64,000 nucleotides of DNA from Macrostomum hystrix (taxonomy: Eukaryota > Platyhelminthes > Macrostomidae), in assembly GCA_950097015.1 (NCBI GenBank), contig CATNEN010000039.1, forward strand, positions 3,670,001-3,734,000. The letters run 5' to 3'. The translations under genes were made by a program, and so were the position numbers. Positions 9,955 through 19,689 of this stretch are shown piece by piece; the first letter of the stretch is position 1; each line of letters opens with the position of its first letter. The notes under the pieces were generated by a model that saw only the letters and a list, made by a program, of their open reading frames with translations, was not told where the DNA came from and ran no database searches.

Positions 9955-10235
9955 GAGGTTGTAGCCTTGTGGTTAGAGCGTCGGACTCACGACTCACGGT
10001 CGGGGTTCGATTCCCGACTCCACTGTAACAATTTGTGTCCTTTAGCAAAACACTTCAGTTCACCCAGCTGTTAAATGGGTACCAGCATTAGCTGGGGTAA
10101 TTGAGGGTGGGTGTGGCGTCCCTCCAGTCCATGGACTGAACAGCCGTACGCAGTCTTCAGATGCGCCGCGCAATAGCTGCGGAGTTGCTGTCGGCTGCAC
10201 ATCTGCCGAATTATTAATCAATTAATCAAATAATT
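9955..10235 (+). mobile_element. SINE family 1, fullest copy (tRNA-derived)
   Basis: The head reads like a tRNA: GTTGTAGCCTTGTGGTTAGA as the box A region and GGGGTTCGATTCCCGACTCC as box B, about 70 bases in all. The body follows with TTCACCCAGCTGTTAAATGG and the palindrome CAGTCCATGGACTG, and the element ends in an AT-rich TTAATCAATTAATCAAATAA tail. Many invertebrate tRNA-derived SINEs have a body of this kind. Truncated relatives lie at 2335-2410, 32445-32500, 41545-41660, 45309-45378 and 46509-46595. Confidence 0.75.
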
Positions 10236-10383
10236 TGTAATTATGATTGTCATTTACTTGAAGCAGAAAGTAGAAAGTGTGATACAAAAATGATCGAGAG
10301 TAAAACAAATTCAATAAGGAAAAACTAACCTTTTAGACAATTGTAAGTCAACTTTCAGAAAAGCTGTCAGGCTTTAAAAGCTT

Positions 10384-10424
10384 TTACCCTACCCTACCCT
10401 ACCAACCCTTTACCCTAACTGCAT
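10384..10424. repeat. Short telomere-like CCCTA run
   Basis: Degenerate CCCTA and CCCTAAC units are interrupted by CCAACCCTTTA. It is too short and irregular to be a telomere and is noted only as interstitial telomere-like DNA. Confidence 0.4.
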
Positions 10425-10482
10425 GGTCAGAAAGCACAACAAAGGTAATGTTTAGAGCCAATAGAAAGGCTTGGGAAATTTG

Positions 10483-11137
10483 CTGATATCCCACTGCAGT
10501 ACTGGAACTGATATCCCACTGCTGTACTGGAACTGATATCCCACTGCTGTACTGGAACTGATATCCCACTGCTGTACTGGAACTGATATCCCACTGCTGT
10601 ACTGGAACTGATATCCCACTGCTGTACTGGAACTGATATCCCACTGCTGTACTGGAACTGATATCCCACTGCTGTACTGGAACTGATATCCCACTGCTGT
10701 ACTGGAACTGATATCCCACTGCTGTACTGGAACTGATATCCCACTGCTGTACTGGAACTGATATCCCACTGCTGTACTGGAACTGATATCCCACTGCAGT
10801 ACTGGAACTGATATCCCACTGCTGTACTGGAACTGATATCCCACTGCTGTACTGGAACTGATATCCCACTGCTGTACTGGAACTGATATCCCACTGCTGT
10901 ACTGGAACTGATATCCCACTGCTGTACTGGAAGTAATATCCCACTGCAGTACTGGAACTGATATCCCACTGCAGTACTGGAACTGATATCCCACTGCTGT
11001 ACTGGAACTGATATCCCACTGCTGTACTGGAACTGATATCCCACTGCTGTACTGGAACTGATATCCCACTGCTGTACTGGAACTGATATCCCACTGCAGT
11101 ACGAGTACTGGAACTGATATCCCACTGCTGTACTGGG
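10483..11137. repeat. 25-bp minisatellite (about 26 units)
   Basis: The core is CTGATATCCCACTGCTGTAC plus TGGAA. It is very homogeneous; the only frequent variant is CTGCAGTAC for CTGCTGTAC. Units of 25 bp rotate the frame, which explains three overlapping long open frames on the minus strand. It ends about 30 bases before the glycosyltransferase relic at 11167. Confidence 0.96.
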
Positions 11138-11166
11138 TTTAGACAACAAGAATTATCGGCTGTGCC

Positions 11167-11212
11167 TCAAGCCTTTCCCCCGCCCCAGGTCTTGCTGTGC
11201 ATCTGCACCCCA
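11167..11212 (-). pseudogene. 3'-end relic of a fourth GT32 gene
   Basis: On the minus strand this reads VQMHSKTWGGGKA followed by TGA. That is identical at protein level to the C-terminus of gene B and close to the C terminus of gene C (VQVHSKSWAGGKA). Homology fades upstream after about 45 bases, so only the last coding bases of a B-like gene remain. A B-like copy therefore once stood between B and C, or a duplication broke here. Confidence 0.8.
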
Positions 11213-11655
11213 TGCAGATTCTGTTACATCTGTTACCCCATGCCATATTTACCCTTAAGTGCACAGTCAGTTCAGTTTGGTAAACTGAAAGCCAGTGAGA
11301 AAATGACTTACCTTCTTCTTCTCACCTTCAGCCGCTAGATGCAGTGCTATTGTTGGCGGGCAGCAGTGAGCAGTTGTTCAGCCTAAACGCGAGGCAAGAA
11401 GTCGGAAAAAAAGTTGGAAGAAGCTTGAAAGCTGCTCAGTACAGTTGGCAGGTTTGGAGCCTTTGGGGCAGCAAATTCTTGGGCTTACCTGTGCGTAGAT
11501 GCCCATCATTTGCCTAATTGGTTGTCAGACGCACATTAACAATACACTTTCAGGGTAAGAGAAAGTTCTGACTGGTTTGCTAGACAGCAATGCTCTTTAC
11601 CGAGTTCGCCTAAACATTGCCTAAAGACACAGGCCAGAATTTTGTGTTCCACTGT
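11213..11655. other. Unique spacer, no gene seen
   Basis: No open frame with recognisable content. The sequence leads into the TTAGACAGAATAGATTGTC array. I see nothing supportable beyond that. Confidence 0.4.
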
Positions 11656-12138
11656 GTGTAAGACAGAATAGATTGTCTGTTAGACAGAATAGACTGTCTG
11701 TTAGACAGAATTAGACAGAATAGATTGTCAGTTAGACAGAATTAGACAGAATAGATTGTCTGTTAGACAGAATAGATTGTCAGTTAAACAGAATAGATTG
11801 TCTGTTAGACAGAATAGATTGTTTGTTAGACAGAATAGATTGTCTGTTAGACAGAATAGATTGTCTGTTAGACAGAATAGATTGTCTGTTAGACAGAATA
11901 GATTGTCTGTTAGACAGAATAGATTGTTTGTTAGTCAGAATAGATTGTCTGTTAGACAGAATAGATTGTCTGTTAGACAGAATAGATTGTCTGTTAGACA
12001 GAATAGATTGTCTGTTAGACAGAATAGATTGTCTGTTAGACAGAATAGATTGTCTGTTAGACAGAATAGAATGTCTATTAGACAGAATAGATTGTCTGTT
12101 ATACAGAATAGATTGTCTGTTAGAAGGTATAGATTGTC
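11656..12138. repeat. 21-bp minisatellite, first block (about 22 units)
   Basis: The core is TTAGACAGAATAGATTGTCT. Early units include partial insertions (GTTAGACAGAATTAGACAG), and later units are regular. The last unit of the block is a hybrid with AAGGTATAGATTGTCT, leading into the next block. Confidence 0.95.
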
Positions 12139-12340
12139 TGTTAGAAGGTATAGATCATTCTGTTAGAAGGTATAGATCATTCTGTTAGAAGGTATAGATC
12201 ATTCTGTTAGAAGGTATAGATCATTCTGTTAGAAGGTATAGATCATTCTGTTAGAAGGTATAGATCATTCTGTTAGAAGGTATAGATCATTCTGTTAGAA
12301 GGTATAGATCATTCTGTTAGAAGGTATAGATTGTCTCTTG
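12139..12340. repeat. 22-bp minisatellite, derived second block (8 units plus a hybrid end unit)
   Basis: The core is TTAGAAGGTATAGATCATTC. It differs from the first block by ACAGAA to AAGGTAT-like and TGTCT to CATTCT changes. A hybrid unit (AAGGTATAGATTGTCT) stands at each end, so the 22-bp form arose from and expanded between hybrid units. Confidence 0.93.
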
Positions 12341-12779
12341 AAGACATGTAGGACCGGTAGAATATTTTGTTAATAAGATTCACTATGCAGTGATATAAGG
12401 TATTATTTTCCATCTTTACTACTAATAGCTCGAGCTAGTATTGATTAAGAATGCTTATTAGTTTAGTTTATGTTAAGAATATTAGCAAAGTATTAACTCG
12501 ACTTTTTTTGAAACGTTAATGAGTTTACTTATTTATGATAAAGTAAAGTGAAGTACACGAGTACACAGCTGCTAATAGGAAACTTGGAATGACAATTAAA
12601 AATAATTTGCCATAACAAGAAAAGCATGTTTAACGTGACCAATATTTGCGTTGGCTTTTTAGAAGGTATATGAAATAAGAGAGTCAGATTGGGGTGGGGA
12701 TAAGGTCGGACTTGGGTGGGTTCATTGAATGTACTTTAAAGGTGACTCACTGTTGATGAGTGAGTCACCAAAGGACTAA
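12341..12779. other. AT-rich spacer, no gene seen
   Basis: No open frame with recognisable content. The last 120 bases turn purine-rich and grade into the 41-bp repeat. Confidence 0.4.
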
Positions 12780-12990
12780 GAATGTACACTTAAGGAGAGA
12801 GTGGGTGAGGTGGGTATTCAGAATGTACACTAAAGAAGAGAGTGGGTGAGGTGGGTGTTAATAATGTACACTAAAGAATAGAGTGTGTGAGGTGGGTGTT
12901 AATAATATACACTAAAGAAGAGAGTGGGTGAGGTGGGTGTGAGGAATGAGCACTAAAGAGGAGAGAATGGGTGGGGTGGGTGTGAGGAAT
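12780..12990. repeat. 41-bp minisatellite (about 5 units)
   Basis: Units begin AATGTACACTAAAGAAGAGA and continue with a GTGGGTGAGGTGGGTG segment. Divergence between units is higher than in neighbouring arrays. It lies downstream of gene C. Confidence 0.85.
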
Positions 12991-13290
12991 GTACACTATA
13001 AAGGCACTAAAGCTAGTAAGGAGATAGATAGAGGTGTATGAAATTAGCTCTTACTGAGTTCACTCCTCCTCTGATCACAATTGGCTGGATAAAAATGCTG
13101 CTAAAGTACGCCAGTTAAAGCAGCAAGACTGGAAGTAATAAAGCATAATAGCATATGTATTGTGTAGGTATGTAGGTATAGCATAGGTATTATGTAGGTA
13201 TTGCATAATAGCATTGGCAATTGGCAGTTTTCGATATGCAGCCGATAAATGGCACCCCATCTTGGTACAATGTCCCAACCGCTACCCAAT

Positions 13291-14163
13291 TCACGCTTTG
13301 CCGCCTGCCCAGCTCTTGCTGTGCACCTGCACCACATAGGCCTCCGAGAACGAGCCGATGCACTTCGACTCCTCAGCGTCGCTCATTGCGCCGTACGTCT
13401 TGCACTCGGGCCTCTTGTTGACTATCCAGCTGAACGGATTGAAGTAGCCGGGAGGGAAGATCTTCAAGTCCTTCTGGCCGTCATCGATGTACTGCTGCAG
13501 CTCGGCCATGAGCACCAGAGGTCCCGTGGTCTCCTCGGCTCCGCCCTTGCCTCTCCGGCGCCACCGTCTGGCGATGCGGTGCAGCAGGCCGATCCAGAAC
13601 GGATGCGCCGGCCTGGAGGCCATGAACGAGTTCTGCACGTAGCTGCCGTTGACGCTGCTGATCCAGCGGCCCTCCATGCCGCCAAACACCAGTCCCAGAC
13701 CGGACAGCAGCGGGCGGAAGTTTCTCAGACAGATGGTGTCAATGTCCGCGTAAATGCCGCCATAGTGCAGCAGATACAAATACCTGGCCAGGTCGGCCCG
13801 CTGAACCCCGGAGCTCAATTCGTCGTACATCTTCAACAGCCGGTGGTAGTGCTTCGAGACTAGGTTGCGGTTATCTGAGTCCGTCCACAGGATGTGCTGG
13901 CAGTCTGGCAGGCATTTCAGCCAGGTCGAGCGCCAGCGCATCGCCCGCCGACTCGGCAGAGTGGCCGACTTCCAGCTCTGGTGGACAATGCAGGGCACCT
14001 CAGCGGCAGGATCTGAGGTCAGTGGATGGGCTGCGGAGTTACCGTCTGGCTCAGCCCGGCTGTAGCTGGGTGAAAGGCGGAGGATGGTAAACAGCATGAG
14101 CGCCAGACTGAAGAGAATCAGGAGCAGCATGCACGCGACCAGCTGCGGCTTCTTGGCCAGCAT
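13291..14163 (-). CDS. Gene C: GT32-type glycosyltransferase, intronless
   Basis: The product is 290 aa in one exon from an ATG at 14163. The membrane anchor is at about 9-29 and is followed by a short stem. The catalytic domain begins at VPCIVHQSWK (56-65), with ILWTDSDN (91-98), GVQRADLARY (119-128), GGIYADIDT (135-143, D140-I-D142), VFGGMEGRW (159-167), SYVQNSFMAS (174-183), TGPLVLMAELQQYIDD and NPFSW. It ends VQVHSKSWAGGKA. It is the most compact and complete of the three paralogues and shows the domain without interruptions. It has neither the intron of A nor that of B. The role is transfer of a sugar from a nucleotide donor in the Golgi; donor and acceptor are not readable from sequence. 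Confidence 0.9.
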   Translation of the reverse strand: MLAKKPQLVACMLLLILFSLALMLFTILRLSPSYSRAEPDGNSAAHPLTSDPAAEVPCIVHQSWKSATLPSRRAMRWRSTWLKCLPDCQHILWTDSDNRNLVSKHYHRLLKMYDELSSGVQRADLARYLYLLHYGGIYADIDTICLRNFRPLLSGLGLVFGGMEGRWISSVNGSYVQNSFMASRPAHPFWIGLLHRIARRWRRRGKGGAEETTGPLVLMAELQQYIDDGQKDLKIFPPGYFNPFSWIVNKRPECKTYGAMSDAEESKCIGSFSEAYVVQVHSKSWAGGKA

Positions 14164-14236
14164 CGCGCCGTGGCTGGCTGCGGGATGTTCAAGGACAAAC
14201 GTCTGCGGATCGGACGGTGGGAGAAATTCGGACTGA

Positions 14237-14246
14237 ACATATATTA
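14237..14246 (-). promoter_or_regulatory. TATA-like box upstream of gene C
   Basis: AATATATG on the minus strand, about 75 bases before the gene C start codon. This is a motif match only. Confidence 0.3.
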
Positions 14247-14436
14247 GCTCCGGATACTACAATTGCTTGTCGCAGACAGTCGAAATGCCTGATACGCAAA
14301 CACTGATCCGAAACGGCTCAAAACGGAAGCCCAGATAGGCCGAAGCCCCTGGGCTACAGTCCCGGCCAATCAGCGAGCGACCCGGCCTCACTACCTGTCT
14401 ACCCTCGGCAAGAAGCGACCCCGGGGCTCAGTGTCT

Positions 14437-15592
14437 CTATCTCGCTGTCTCTATAACTCCTTATCTCGCTGTCTCTCTAACTCCTTATCTCGCTGTCTCT
14501 CTAACTCCTTATCTCGCTGTCTCTCTAACTCCTTATCTCGCTGTCTCTCTAACTCCTTATCTCGCTGTCTCTTTAACTCCTTATCTCGCTGTCTCTTTAA
14601 CTCCTTATTTCGCTGTCTCTCTATCTCTCTATCTATCTGTATCTCTATCTATCTGTATCTCTGTTTCTCTGTCTCTCTGTGTCTCTGTCTCTCTGTTTCT
14701 CTGTATTTATGTTTGTCTTTCTGTCTCTCTGTCTACCTGTCTCTCTAACTCCTTATCTCGCTGTCTCTCTATCTCTCTGTGTCTCTGTCTCTCTGTTTCT
14801 CTGTATTTATGTTTGTCTTTCTGTTTCTCTGTATTTATGTTTGTCTTTCTGTCTCTCTGTCTACCTGTCTCTCTAACTCCTTATCTCGCTGTCTCTCTAT
14901 CTCTCTGTCTCTCTGTCTCTCAGTCTCTCTGTGTCTCTGTCTCTCTGTTTCTCTATCTCTCTGTGTCTCTGTATCTGTCTCTGTCTCTCTGTATCTGTCT
15001 CTCTAACTCCTTATCACGCCGTCTCTCTAACTCCTTATCACGCTGTCTCTCTAACTCCTTATTTCGCAGTCTCTCTATCTCTCTATCTATCTGTATCTCT
15101 GTTTCTCTGTCTCTCTGTGTCTCTGTCTCTCTGTCTCTCTGTCTCTCTGTCTCTCTGTCTCTCTGTTTCTCTATCTCTCTGTGTCTCTGTATCTGTCTCT
15201 GTCTCTCTGTATCTGTCTCTCTAACTCCTTATCACGCTGTCTCTCTAACTCCTTATTTCGCAGTCTCTCTATCTCTCTATCTATCTGTATCTCTGTTTCT
15301 CTGTCTCTCTGTGTCTCTGTCTCTCTGTCTCTCTGTCTCTCTGTCTCTCTGTCTCTCTGTCTCTCTGTCTCTCTGTGTCTCTGTCTCTCTGTCTCTCTGT
15401 CTCTCTGTGTCTCTGTCTCTCTGTCTCTCTGTCTCTCTGTCTCTCTGTTTCTCTGTCTCTCTGTCTCTCTGTTTCTGTCTCTGTCTCTCTGTCTCTCTGT
15501 CTCTCTGTCTCTCTCTCTCTCTGTCTCTCTGTTTCTCTGTATTTCTGTTTCTCTGTCTTTCTGTCTTTCTGTCTACCTGTCTACCTGTGCAT
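14437..15592. repeat. Pyrimidine-rich compound array (CTCTCTGT and a 24-bp unit)
   Basis: The plus strand alternates blocks of an about 24-bp unit (CTCCTTATCTCGCTGTCTCT) with long runs of the 8-bp CTCTCTGT. Whole blocks recur, for example CCGTCTCTCTAACTCCTTAT-type segments near 15020 and 15230. This polypyrimidine/polypurine asymmetry can favour triplex (H-DNA) structure. All long open frames here are spurious. Confidence 0.93.
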
Positions 15593-16163
15593 TTCTGATG
15601 GCTAAAACAGTTTTTGAAAGCCGCTGTTAAAGATGCTTTAATAGTCTCTTTAATAGCCGCTAATAAATTAAAATCAAATCTAAAGCGCAACGGCTGAAGT
15701 GTACCCTGTAGTGGCCAGTGCACTTTTCTGTACCCTGGCCTCTCAAATAGTATTGATGCTGTTGGAGCTGTGGCAGGGCTATAGTAAATAATGCATAGCA
15801 CAGTACCTAACTATAATGTAACAGCAGATAGAATGCCCACTTCCCAGCAAATGCCCAAATTCTTTGGAGAGAGCCAAGAATGCCAAGCGCTGATACAAAG
15901 TTCGAACGATAAAGTCAAACAATTCAAACTTGTACGAGGGTACTTTGTTTGCATTGCCTACTAAGCCTAACTAAATAGCATGAGGGATTATGCACACAGT
16001 GACGCATATGTTCGTAGAATGGATTGGAAAGAACACAAGGCCAGTGAGAAAGAATAATGTGAGCGAAAGAAATGAGAGTTTTTTTAACTCGAACCGAGCG
16101 AGATATTGTGTGATCTTCTGACCGAGAGAGAAATTGTGTGATCTTCTGAAAGAGATTGTGAGA
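15593..16163. other. Unique spacer between arrays, no gene seen
   Basis: No supportable gene. The end near 16080-16160 has partly repeated GAGAGAAATTGTGTGATCTT words before the 21-bp array begins. Confidence 0.4.
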
Positions 16164-17206
16164 CAGATGCAGGGGAAGGAGTAACGAATGCAGGGGAAGG
16201 AGTAACGGATGCAGAGGAAGGAGTAACGAATGCAGGGGAAGGAGTGACGGATGCAGGGGAAGGAGTAACGGATGCAGGGGAAGGAGTAACGGATGCAGGG
16301 GAAGGAGTAACGAATGCAGGGGAAGGAATAACGAAGGCAGAGGAAGGAGTAACGGATGCAGAGGAAGGAGTAACGAATGCAGGGGAAGGAGTGACGGATG
16401 CAGGGGAAGGAGTAACGGATGCAGGGGAAGGAGTAACGGATGCAGGGGAAGGAGTAACGGATACAGGGGAAGGAGTAACGGATGCAGGGGAAGGAGTAAC
16501 GGATGCAGGGGAAGGAGTAACGGATGCAGGGGAAGGAGTAACGGATGCAGGGGAAGGAGTAACGGATGCAGAGGAAGGAGTGACGGATGCAGGGAAAGGA
16601 GTGACGGATGCAGGGAAAGGAGTGACGGATGCAGAGGAAGGAGTGACGGATGGAGGGGAAGGAGTAACGGATGCAGGGGAAGGAGTAACGGATGCAGGGG
16701 AAGGAGTAACGGATGCAGGGGAAGGAGTAACGGATGCAGAGGAAGGAGTGACGGATGCAGGGAAAGGAGTGACGGATGCAGGGAAAGGAGTGACGGATGC
16801 AGGGGAAGGAGTAACGAATGCAGGGGAAGGAGTAACGGATGCAGGGGAAGGAGTAACGAATGCAGGGGAAGGAGTAACGGATGCAGGGGAAGGAGTGACG
16901 GATGCAGGGGAAGGAGTGACGGATGCAGGAGAAGGAGTAACGGATGCAGATGGAGGAGTGACGGATGCAGGGGAAGGAGTGACGGATGCAGGGGAAGGAG
17001 TGACGGATGCAGGAGAAGGAGTAACGGATGCAGAGGAAGGAGTGACGGATGCAGAGGGAGAAGTAACGGATGCAGGGGAAGGAGTAACGAATGCAGGGGA
17101 AGGAGTAACGGATGCAGGGGAAGGAGTAACGAATGCAGGGGAAGGAGTAACGAATGCAGGGGAAGGAGTAACGGATGCAGGCAAAGGAGTGACGGATGCA
17201 GGCGGA
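16164..17206. repeat. 21-bp minisatellite (about 50 units), purine-rich
   Basis: The core is GATGCAGGGGAAGGAGTAAC. Variants occur at GATGCAGAGG, AGGGAAAGG and GTGAC, in blocks that recur, for example the run at 16560-16640 again at 16735-16800. Since 21 is a multiple of three, two strands stay open for hundreds of codons (VTDAGEG repeats). There is no start context or flanking coding sequence, so I do not call a gene. Confidence 0.95.
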
Positions 17207-17571
17207 GCATTAAACTTATGATATTCTATTCATTTTTTGGCTCTGAGCTTTCAGAGCCACCTCAGTGCAACAGCTGGTGCAGCCCACAGCTTGACGACAA
17301 GTGATTCGGATTGCTAAGGAAACCTGACACTGTGAGCTCGTGTCTGCTCAGGTCTGTGCTGTTTGTGCAGAAACGCAGTGCGGGAAAATCTGACTGCCTC
17401 GATTTGCCATATAAATGTAGCGAATGTGCCCAAGAAAGAAAACTGCGTATTTACTCGTACCTTCCCTCTGCTCCTGAGCTTAGCTAGACGAGAAACTTAA
17501 AGATGTACTTTTATTTCATTATATGCATTAGAATTAGACTACATAAAATTTCCTTCATCAACTTTATCCTA
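17207..17571. other. Unique spacer, no gene seen
   Basis: An open frame starts in this AT-rich segment and runs into the 33-bp array. Nothing supports it as coding. Confidence 0.4.
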
Positions 17572-19135
17572 TTCAGTACATTGTCCTATTACCCATTCTC
17601 ATCCTTCAGTACATTATCCTATTGTCCATACTCATCCTTCAGTACATTATCCTATTGTCCATACTCATCCTTCAGCACATTATCCTATTGTCCATACTCA
17701 TCCTTCAGTACATTATCCTATTGTCCATACTCATCCTTCAGCACATTATCCTATTGTCCATACTCATCCTTCAGCACATTATCCTATTGTCCATACTCAT
17801 CCTTCAGTACATTATCCTATTGTCCATACTCATATTTCAGTACATTATCCTATTGTCCATACTCATCCTTCAGTACATTATCCTATTGTCCATACTCATC
17901 CTTCAGCACATTATCCTATTGTCGTTACTCATCCTTCAGCACATTATCCTATTGTCGTTACTCATCCTTCAGTACATTATCCTATTGTCGTTACTCATCC
18001 TTCAGTACATTATCCTATTGTCCATACTCATCCTTTAGTACATTATCCTATTGTCGTTACTCATCCTTCAGTACATTATCCTATTGTCCATACTCATCCT
18101 TTAGTACATTATCCTATTGTCGTTACTCATCCTTCAGTACATTATCCTATTGTCGTTACTCATCCTTCAGTACATTATCCTATTGTCGTTACTCATCCTT
18201 CAGCACATTATCCTATTGTCGTTACTCATCCTTCAGTACATTTTCCTATTGTCGTTACTCATCCTTTAGTACATTACTTATTGTCCATAATCATCCTTCA
18301 GCACATTCTCCTATTGTCGTTACTCATCCTTCAGTACATTATCCAATTGTCGTTACTCATCCTTCAGTACATTATCCTATTGTCCATACTCATCCTTCAG
18401 TACATTATCCTATTGTCGTTACTCATCCTTCAGTACATTATCCTATTGTCCATACTCATCCTTCAGTACATTATCCTATTGTCGTTACTCATCCTTTAGT
18501 ACATTATCCTATTGTCGTTACTCATCCTTCAGTACATTATCCTATTGTCCATACTCATCCTTTAGTACATTATCCTATTGTCGTTACTCATCCTTCAGTA
18601 CATTATCCTATTGTCGTTACTCATCCTTCAGCACATTATCCTATTGTCGTTACTCATCCTTCAGTACATTATCCTATTGTCGTTACTCATCCTTCAGTAC
18701 ATTATCCTATTGTCGTTACTCATCCTTCAGCACATTATCCTATTGTCGTTACTCATCCTTCAGTACATTTTCCTATTGTCGTTACTCATCCTTCAGCACA
18801 TTATCCTATTGTCGTTACTCATCCTTCAGTACATTTTCCTATTGTCGTTACTCATCCTTCAGTGCATTTTCCTATTGTCGTTACTCATCCTTTAGTACAT
18901 TATCCTATTGTCGTTACTCATCCTTCAGTGCATTATCCTATTGTCGTTACTCATCCTTCAGTACATTATCCTATTGTCGTTACTCATCCTTCAGTACATT
19001 ATCCTATTGTCCATCCTCATCCTTCAGTGCATTTTCCTATTGTCCATACTCATCCTTCAGTACATTATCCTATTGTCCATCCTCATCCTTCAGTGCATTT
19101 TCCTATTGTCCATACTCATTCTCATGTACTCATTC
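17572..19135. repeat. 33-bp minisatellite (about 47 units)
   Basis: Units read CCTTCAGTACATTATCCTAT followed by TGTCCATACTCAT or TGTCGTTACTCAT. The CCA form dominates the left part, the CGT form the middle and a mixture the right end. A 573-codon open frame spans it only because 33 is a multiple of three; the frame shifts at a short unit near 18270. Confidence 0.95.
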
Positions 19136-19689
19136 TTGAGTACATTAGTACAGTCCAAGTACAAAGCAATGTTTACCTTTTAAAAGAAGAGAAGCAAAGT
19201 CCGCCTGTTTTGTCCCGCAATTAACGAGGCGGCGGCGGCGGCGGAGGCGGAGGTGGCTGCACCGGCTGTGACTTCCACTGGCAGAGCTCGCCCCAATGCG
19301 GTATTATTGAATCCAGCAAAACCAGCTGCTAGATTAACGCTCAACTTTGCAGGGCAACCCGGAATTCCCCGGCAGAGCGGAGAGGACAGTGGGCCATTAA
19401 AACTCTCGTTGTATAGTTTGGCCCAGCCAATAGTGTGAAGGCTGCACGTTTTGACTGACTTCTCTCGACTGCTAAATAACTGAGAGAGCAGTGACTTTGC
19501 CAATGATTGTTGCCATGCAGTTGCTGGACCACTGAAAGGCCCTCCGCTCTTCCACTCTTCCTCTCCACCCTCAACCTAAGATTCCCTACAATCGACTTGT
19601 GTTCTTAACTGAACAACAATGGGACTAGGTCAATTAGCACTAATGTTAAGTTAATGTAAAACAGGGACTTTGTCACTTCGTCAGTCTAA
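19136..19689. other. Unique spacer with a GGC-rich patch, no gene called
   Basis: A GCGGCGGCGGCGGCGGAGG patch lies at 19212-19250. Open frames of 107 codons (minus) and 61 codons (plus) overlap here, but neither has a domain, a second exon or a coding-like neighbour, so I leave them out. Confidence 0.4.

Noticed and set aside
10399-11149. Three overlapping open frames of over 200 codons
   Set aside because: A 25-bp unit cycles through all frames; each frame shows the same repeated peptide.
15924-19224. Long open frames of 325-573 codons over the 21-bp and 33-bp arrays
   Set aside because: Same cause: repeat units without stops. Both strands or several frames are open at once and no domain or splice context exists.
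19180-19503. A 107-codon minus-strand frame over a GGC-rich patch
   Set aside because: Ala-rich from a trinucleotide repeat and otherwise featureless.
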